A stretch of DNA of 64,000 nt from UBA2421 sp002343075 (GTDB lineage: Bacteria > Planctomycetota > Phycisphaerae > Tepidisphaerales > Tepidisphaeraceae): contig CALJLN010000039.1 of the NCBI GenBank assembly GCA_937982565.1, forward strand, positions 186,001-250,000. Direction: 5' to 3'. The translations under genes and the position numbers were made by a program. Positions 60,516-64,000 of the stretch are shown here, one piece after another (within the stretch, counting starts at the first letter, position 1; each line of letters begins with the position of its first letter). The notes under the pieces were generated by a model that made no database searches, was not told where the DNA came from, and saw only the letters and a program-made list of their open reading frames with translations.

Positions 60516-63050
60516 ATGACCCACACCTACTTCATCCATGGAATGCATTGTGAGAGTTGCGTAGGACGCGTCAGGTCGGCGCTGCAATCCATCGCGGGCG
60601 TTTCAGCGGCAATTGTGTCGTTGAACCCGCCGCGTGCAAAGATCGAAATGACCCGACACATCCCGACAGCCGAACTGAACTCGGCCGTTCGCAGCGCGGG
60701 CGACTACACGCTGGCGGAATCTGCTGACGCAGCATCATGCAAGCCGGCATCGCTGGCGGCCACCGAAGCATCCGCGGGCGCGCTACACGCCAAATCTCAG
60801 TCCTCGAAGACTGCGGACGATCAACACACCTACACATGTCCGATGCACCCCGAGGTCCGGAAGATCGGCCCGGGCTCGTGTCCCAAATGCGGAATGGCAT
60901 TGGAGCCGGTAGAGGTGACGGCACCAACGATTAAAACACAATTCGTCTGCCCCATGCACGCGCAGATCGTCCGCGACGAGCCGGGCAACTGCCCCATCTG
61001 TGGCATGGCGTTGGAACCGCGCACCATTACAGCCGAGCACGAGGCCGACCCCGAATTAACCGACATGACCCGGCGGTTTTGGGTCTCCGTCATATTCGCT
61101 ATGCCCGTCCTGGTGTTGGCGATGGGCCACCTCATCCCCGGCAATCCTTTCACGCATCTGGCATCCGCGCGCGTGATGAGCTGGGCCGAGTTCATCCTTT
61201 CGACTCCTGTTGTGCTTTGGGCGGGTTGGCCGCTTTTCGTCCGCGGCTGGCAGTCGCTGGTCAACCGCAATCTCAACATGTTCACGCTCATCGCGATGGG
61301 CGTGGGCGTGGCTTATCTCTACAGCATCGTGGCCACCATCGTGCCTGGTGTTTTCCCCGCATCGTTCCGCGATTCCAGTGGGAACGTGGGCCTGTACTTC
61401 GAAGCCGCTGCACTCATCACTGCACTCGTTTTGCTCGGCCAGGTTCTCGAACTTCGCGCCCGCAGCCAGACCAGCGGCGCGATCCGGGCGCTTCTCGGCC
61501 TGGCACCAAAGACAGCGCGGCTCGTGCATGATGACGGCGCGGAGGCGGACTTGCCGCTGGAGCAAGTTGCAGTCGGTCAACGGCTGCGCGTGCGTCCAGG
61601 CGAGAAAGTTCCAGTGGACGGGACCATCCTCGACGGCAACAGCGCAATTGATGAATCGATGATGACCGGCGAGCCGATCCCAGTGGAGAAAAACACCGGA
61701 GACAAGGTGACCGGCGGCACAGTAAACGGTACGGGCAGCTTCATCATGCACGCTGAGCGGGTCGGCCGCGATACGCTGCTTGCGCAGATCGTGCAGATGG
61801 TCAGCGAAGCCCAGCGCAGCCGAGCTCCCATTCAGCGATTGGTTGATGTGGTCTCAGCTTGGTTCGTGCCAGCCGTAATCGTTGTCGCCGCGCTGACGTT
61901 CATTGCCTGGGCAATCCTTGGCCCAACACCCGCTTTGGCCTATGCCGTGGTGAACGCGGTCGCCGTCCTCATTATCGCATGTCCGTGCGCGCTCGGTCTG
62001 GCGACGCCGATGTCGATTATGGTAGGCGTCGGTCGCGGGGCCGGCGTCGGAGTGCTCATCAAGAATGCCGAGGCGCTGGAAGTAATGGAGAAGGTGGACA
62101 CGCTCATCGTTGATAAGACCGGCACTCTCACCGAAGGCAAACCAAAGCTTGTTTCAGTCATCGCCCTCCCTGGGCATGATGAATCGTCATTGCTACGTTT
62201 GGCGGCGAGCGTGGAACGCGGCAGTGAGCATCCTTTAGCCGCCGCAATTGTTGCGGGCGCTCAAGCGCGGAAACTCGAACTGACGGACACGAAACAATTT
62301 CAATCGCTCACGGGTCGGGGGATCACGGGGACCGTTGATGGACACGCCGTCGCCCTGGGAAACAAGAAACTACTCGAAGAGATCGGCGTCGATGCGGGCG
62401 GGTTGGCCCAACATGCAGAACGTCTGCGCGGCGAAGGTCAGACTGTAATGTTCGTCGCCGTAGACGGTAAACCGGCGGGCCTGATCGGCGTGGCCGACCC
62501 AATCAAGGCATCTACGCCGGACGCGATCGCCAAGCTGCACGAAAGTGGAGTGCGAGTGGTCATGCTGACCGGCGACAGCCGAACGACGGCCCAAGCCGTC
62601 GCCCAGCAGCTCGGCATCGATCAAGTTGAAGCGGAGGTTCTGCCGGATCAGAAGAGTCAGTACGTCAAGCGGTTGCAGGACGAGGGCCGCGTGGTCGCGA
62701 TGGCAGGCGACGGCGTGAACGATGCACCAGCACTGGCGCAAGCCCATGTCGGGATTGCGATGGGAACGGGGACCGACGTGGCGATGCAGAGCGCGGGAGT
62801 GACGCTCGTGAAGGGCGACTTGCTTGGCATCGCTCGCGCCCGCACACTCAGTCGCGCGACCATGCGAAACATCCGCCAGAACCTGTTCTTTGCATTTATC
62901 TACAACGCGCTCGGGGTTCCGGTCGCTGCCGGAGTTCTGTACCCGTTGTTCGGCATCCTGCTTAGCCCCATCATCGCCGCAGCAGCGATGAGTCTCAGTT
63001 CAGTATCAGTGATTGGAAATTCGCTACGTCTGCGGCGAGTGTTGCTTTGA
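60516..63050 (+). CDS. copA: Copper-exporting P1B-type ATPase CopA
   Basis: This 844-aa membrane ATPase exports Cu(I) from the cytosol. An N-terminal HMA domain has GMHCESCVGRV (Cys12 and Cys15). Two heavy-metal-binding modules follow (TCPMHPEVRKIGPGSCPKCGMALEP and VCPMHAQIVRDEPGNCPICGMALEP, about residues 105-170), unusual as a tandem. Then come the TM helices, TGEPIP, the transport motif IIACPCALGLATP, the phosphorylation site DKTGTLT, the HP motif SEHPLA and GDGVND. Motif order and length are normal otherwise. It is the only P-type ATPase here and fits the cus/merR context. Confidence 0.96.
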   Translation: MTHTYFIHGMHCESCVGRVRSALQSIAGVSAAIVSLNPPRAKIEMTRHIPTAELNSAVRSAGDYTLAESADAASCKPASLAATEASAGALHAKSQSSKTADDQHTYTCPMHPEVRKIGPGSCPKCGMALEPVEVTAPTIKTQFVCPMHAQIVRDEPGNCPICGMALEPRTITAEHEADPELTDMTRRFWVSVIFAMPVLVLAMGHLIPGNPFTHLASARVMSWAEFILSTPVVLWAGWPLFVRGWQSLVNRNLNMFTLIAMGVGVAYLYSIVATIVPGVFPASFRDSSGNVGLYFEAAALITALVLLGQVLELRARSQTSGAIRALLGLAPKTARLVHDDGAEADLPLEQVAVGQRLRVRPGEKVPVDGTILDGNSAIDESMMTGEPIPVEKNTGDKVTGGTVNGTGSFIMHAERVGRDTLLAQIVQMVSEAQRSRAPIQRLVDVVSAWFVPAVIVVAALTFIAWAILGPTPALAYAVVNAVAVLIIACPCALGLATPMSIMVGVGRGAGVGVLIKNAEALEVMEKVDTLIVDKTGTLTEGKPKLVSVIALPGHDESSLLRLAASVERGSEHPLAAAIVAGAQARKLELTDTKQFQSLTGRGITGTVDGHAVALGNKKLLEEIGVDAGGLAQHAERLRGEGQTVMFVAVDGKPAGLIGVADPIKASTPDAIAKLHESGVRVVMLTGDSRTTAQAVAQQLGIDQVEAEVLPDQKSQYVKRLQDEGRVVAMAGDGVNDAPALAQAHVGIAMGTGTDVAMQSAGVTLVKGDLLGIARARTLSRATMRNIRQNLFFAFIYNALGVPVAAGVLYPLFGILLSPIIAAAAMSLSSVSVIGNSLRLRRVLL

Positions 63051-63344
63051 CCATTCCTTGACATTCGTAAATCGTCCTACTGGATCATGCGAGCGGAAAA
63101 AACCGATGAGTTCGCTGCTTGCCCGAAACCTGATGTCCGCAATATAGTTGTCGCGTCTGTAACAACCGTAGGCTCCAGTGCGTCTGTTCCGGACTTATCA
63201 ACTCCGGGTCGCTCAACCAAACCGCCGTTTCGTGCATTTACGATTGGCGGCGGCGATGGCGCAGCGTCACCCCCTGTGGCGGGCGCGGTCATTCCCTCAC
63301 TGTTCGCCTCATGATCTTCTTGATCTTTACCACGCATATGTTGC

Positions 63345-63596
63345 CTATTGCTTACGCCTCGCGCGCAGCCACTCGACGGTCAGCACCGTTGCCAAGATTG
63401 GAAAAAAGACGGCAAGCGCAACGATCCACCCGTAAAGATGCACATGCACCTGTCGTAAGACGATTGAATAGATCGCCCAAGCAGTGTGCCCCCATGTCAT
63501 GAGGGTGACACTCCAGCACAGGAGCGCACAGCTGCCGACGTGCGAGGCTGCCGTGCGCTCCATGTTGCTTTGGCGACGCTTTTTCTTGCGTCTCAC
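63345..63596 (-). CDS. Small membrane protein
   Basis: This ~83-aa protein starts at GTG 63596 (basic RRKKKRRQSN first) or ATG 63563. It has two hydrophobic helices (GSCALLCWSVTLMTWGHTAWAIYSIVL and HVHLYGWIVALAVFFPILATVLTVEWL). It is preceded on the same strand by the His-rich partial gene with a 25-nt gap. No family is recognised. A role in metal or redox membrane biology is possible from context only. Confidence 0.55.
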   Translation of the reverse strand: MRRKKKRRQSNMERTAASHVGSCALLCWSVTLMTWGHTAWAIYSIVLRQVHVHLYGWIVALAVFFPILATVLTVEWLRARRKQ

Positions 63597-63620
63597 GCTC
63601 TGCCCTCGGTCTCAAGCGAC

Positions 63621-63998
63621 TCACTTCGTATCGAATGAATTTTTCGTCTTTCCCGACGACGTCTCAACCTCGATCCAGAGTTTGCTCTTCTCCGGCAAAG
63701 GCTTGGAAACCGGGTGATGGAGATGAAACTCCTCGCCTTCGTCTTCCGCTTTGCTCTTAATTGATCGTTCGCCGCTTTCGACGCCGATCCACCCGCGCAC
63801 CGCCTTCGGCTTCTCCGAAGCGCCCGCGAGGACGAGTACAAATACAGCCTCTTCGCCTGCTTTCACGTCGCCCTGTTGCGTCACCTGCACTGTGTAAGAG
63901 CCGATCGCCTTCTGGCCAAGATCCTTCTTCTCACCCTTGTGTGCATCATCATCCTTGTGCTCGTGCTTTTCTCCTTCTTTATGCTCGTGTTTGTCGTC
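63621..63998 (-). CDS. His/Asp/Lys-rich secreted protein (5' partial)
   Basis: The frame is open to the edge of the window, so the N-terminus is missing. The visible N-terminal part (DKHEHKEGEKHEHKDDDAHKGEKKD) is a metal-binding-type low-complexity tract. A domain follows with LGQKAIGSYTVQVTQQGDVKAGEEAVFVLVLAGASEKPKAVRGWIGVESG and a C-terminal WIEVETSSGKTKNSFD. It is the intact relative of the broken copy at 48325-48628. It may bind copper or zinc extracytoplasmically (inference). Confidence 0.7.
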   Translation of the reverse strand, partial: DDKHEHKEGEKHEHKDDDAHKGEKKDLGQKAIGSYTVQVTQQGDVKAGEEAVFVLVLAGASEKPKAVRGWIGVESGERSIKSKAEDEGEEFHLHHPVSKPLPEKSKLWIEVETSSGKTKNSFDTK

Positions 63999-64000
63999 GG

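Noticed and set aside
1..64000. CRISPR array, rRNA operon or transposase-bearing insertion sequence
   Set aside because: No regularly spaced repeats, no rRNA sequence and no transposase-like protein were seen; the only recombinase is the integrase at 3069.

Overview
The window looks like a chromosomal segment of a planctomycete (Planctomycetota, possibly Phycisphaerae; inference). GC content is high. There are ECF sigma factors, a Ser/Thr kinase fused to a formylglycine-generating-enzyme-like domain, a GGxGxDxL repeat protein whose N-terminus (LEQRILF) resembles planctomycetal secreted proteins, and many alternative TTG/GTG starts.

Layout. (1) 0-2.8 kb: the 3' part of an NhaC-type antiporter and an RND membrane-fusion lipoprotein. 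(2) 2.85-4.3 kb: tRNA-Pro(UGG), a perfect hairpin and a tyrosine recombinase, which form the left end of an integrated element. (3) 4.1-17.1 kb, minus strand: a seven-gene, mostly overlapping type I restriction-modification operon (hsdR, small membrane coiled-coil protein, hsdS, 877-aa membrane protein, 322-aa protein, hsdM, DUF2726 protein). It is preceded by a GHKL-ATPase/HExxH-metallopeptidase fusion. (4) 17.2-19.2 kb, plus strand: about 1.2 kb of non-coding DNA packed with stems and GNRA-type loops, followed 26 nt later by a 193-aa basic protein. I regard this as a candidate undescribed RNA-protein element. (5) 19.4-24.0 kb, minus strand: a compact bacterial ubiquitin-like conjugation operon (sigma-like factor, small charged protein, ImmA/IrrE-type peptidase, Ubl-Ubl-E2 fusion, JAB-E1 fusion, DUF6527/BubE-like protein). 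Its E1 and E2 lack a cysteine where the catalytic one is expected. (6) 24.3-43.5 kb: the plasmid or conjugative-element backbone. It holds a DUF932 protein, a possible replication protein, ParA with a partner, small regulators, ArdA antirestriction, repeated structured leaders, a MobF relaxase with a degenerate helicase half, a possible oriT, a soluble coupling ATPase and a downstream cluster with secreted paralogues. (7) 43.5-46.1 kb: kinase-FGE fusion plus ECF sigma. (8) 46.5-49.3 kb: decay zone with a sterol-desaturase pseudogene, a repeat protein, and remnants of a His-rich protein, a TolC-type protein and an ASCH protein. (9) 49.4-64 kb: copper/heavy-metal resistance (DM13-like protein, two small Cys-rich lipoproteins, MerR regulator with a 20-bp-spacer promoter, CusCBA-like efflux pump, ECF sigma/anti-sigma pair, CopA ATPase, His-rich protein running off the edge).

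How the parts work together. The element from the tRNA to about 43.5 kb combines integration, partition and mobilization genes with a defence cargo: type I RM with extra subunits, an ATPase-protease, a ubiquitin-like system and an RNA/protein unit. It also carries ArdA, which would counter type I enzymes in a recipient. No mating-pore genes were seen, so it is probably mobilizable or its pore genes lie outside. The right attachment site was not found. The metal region is a second accessory block with intact and decayed copies of related genes.
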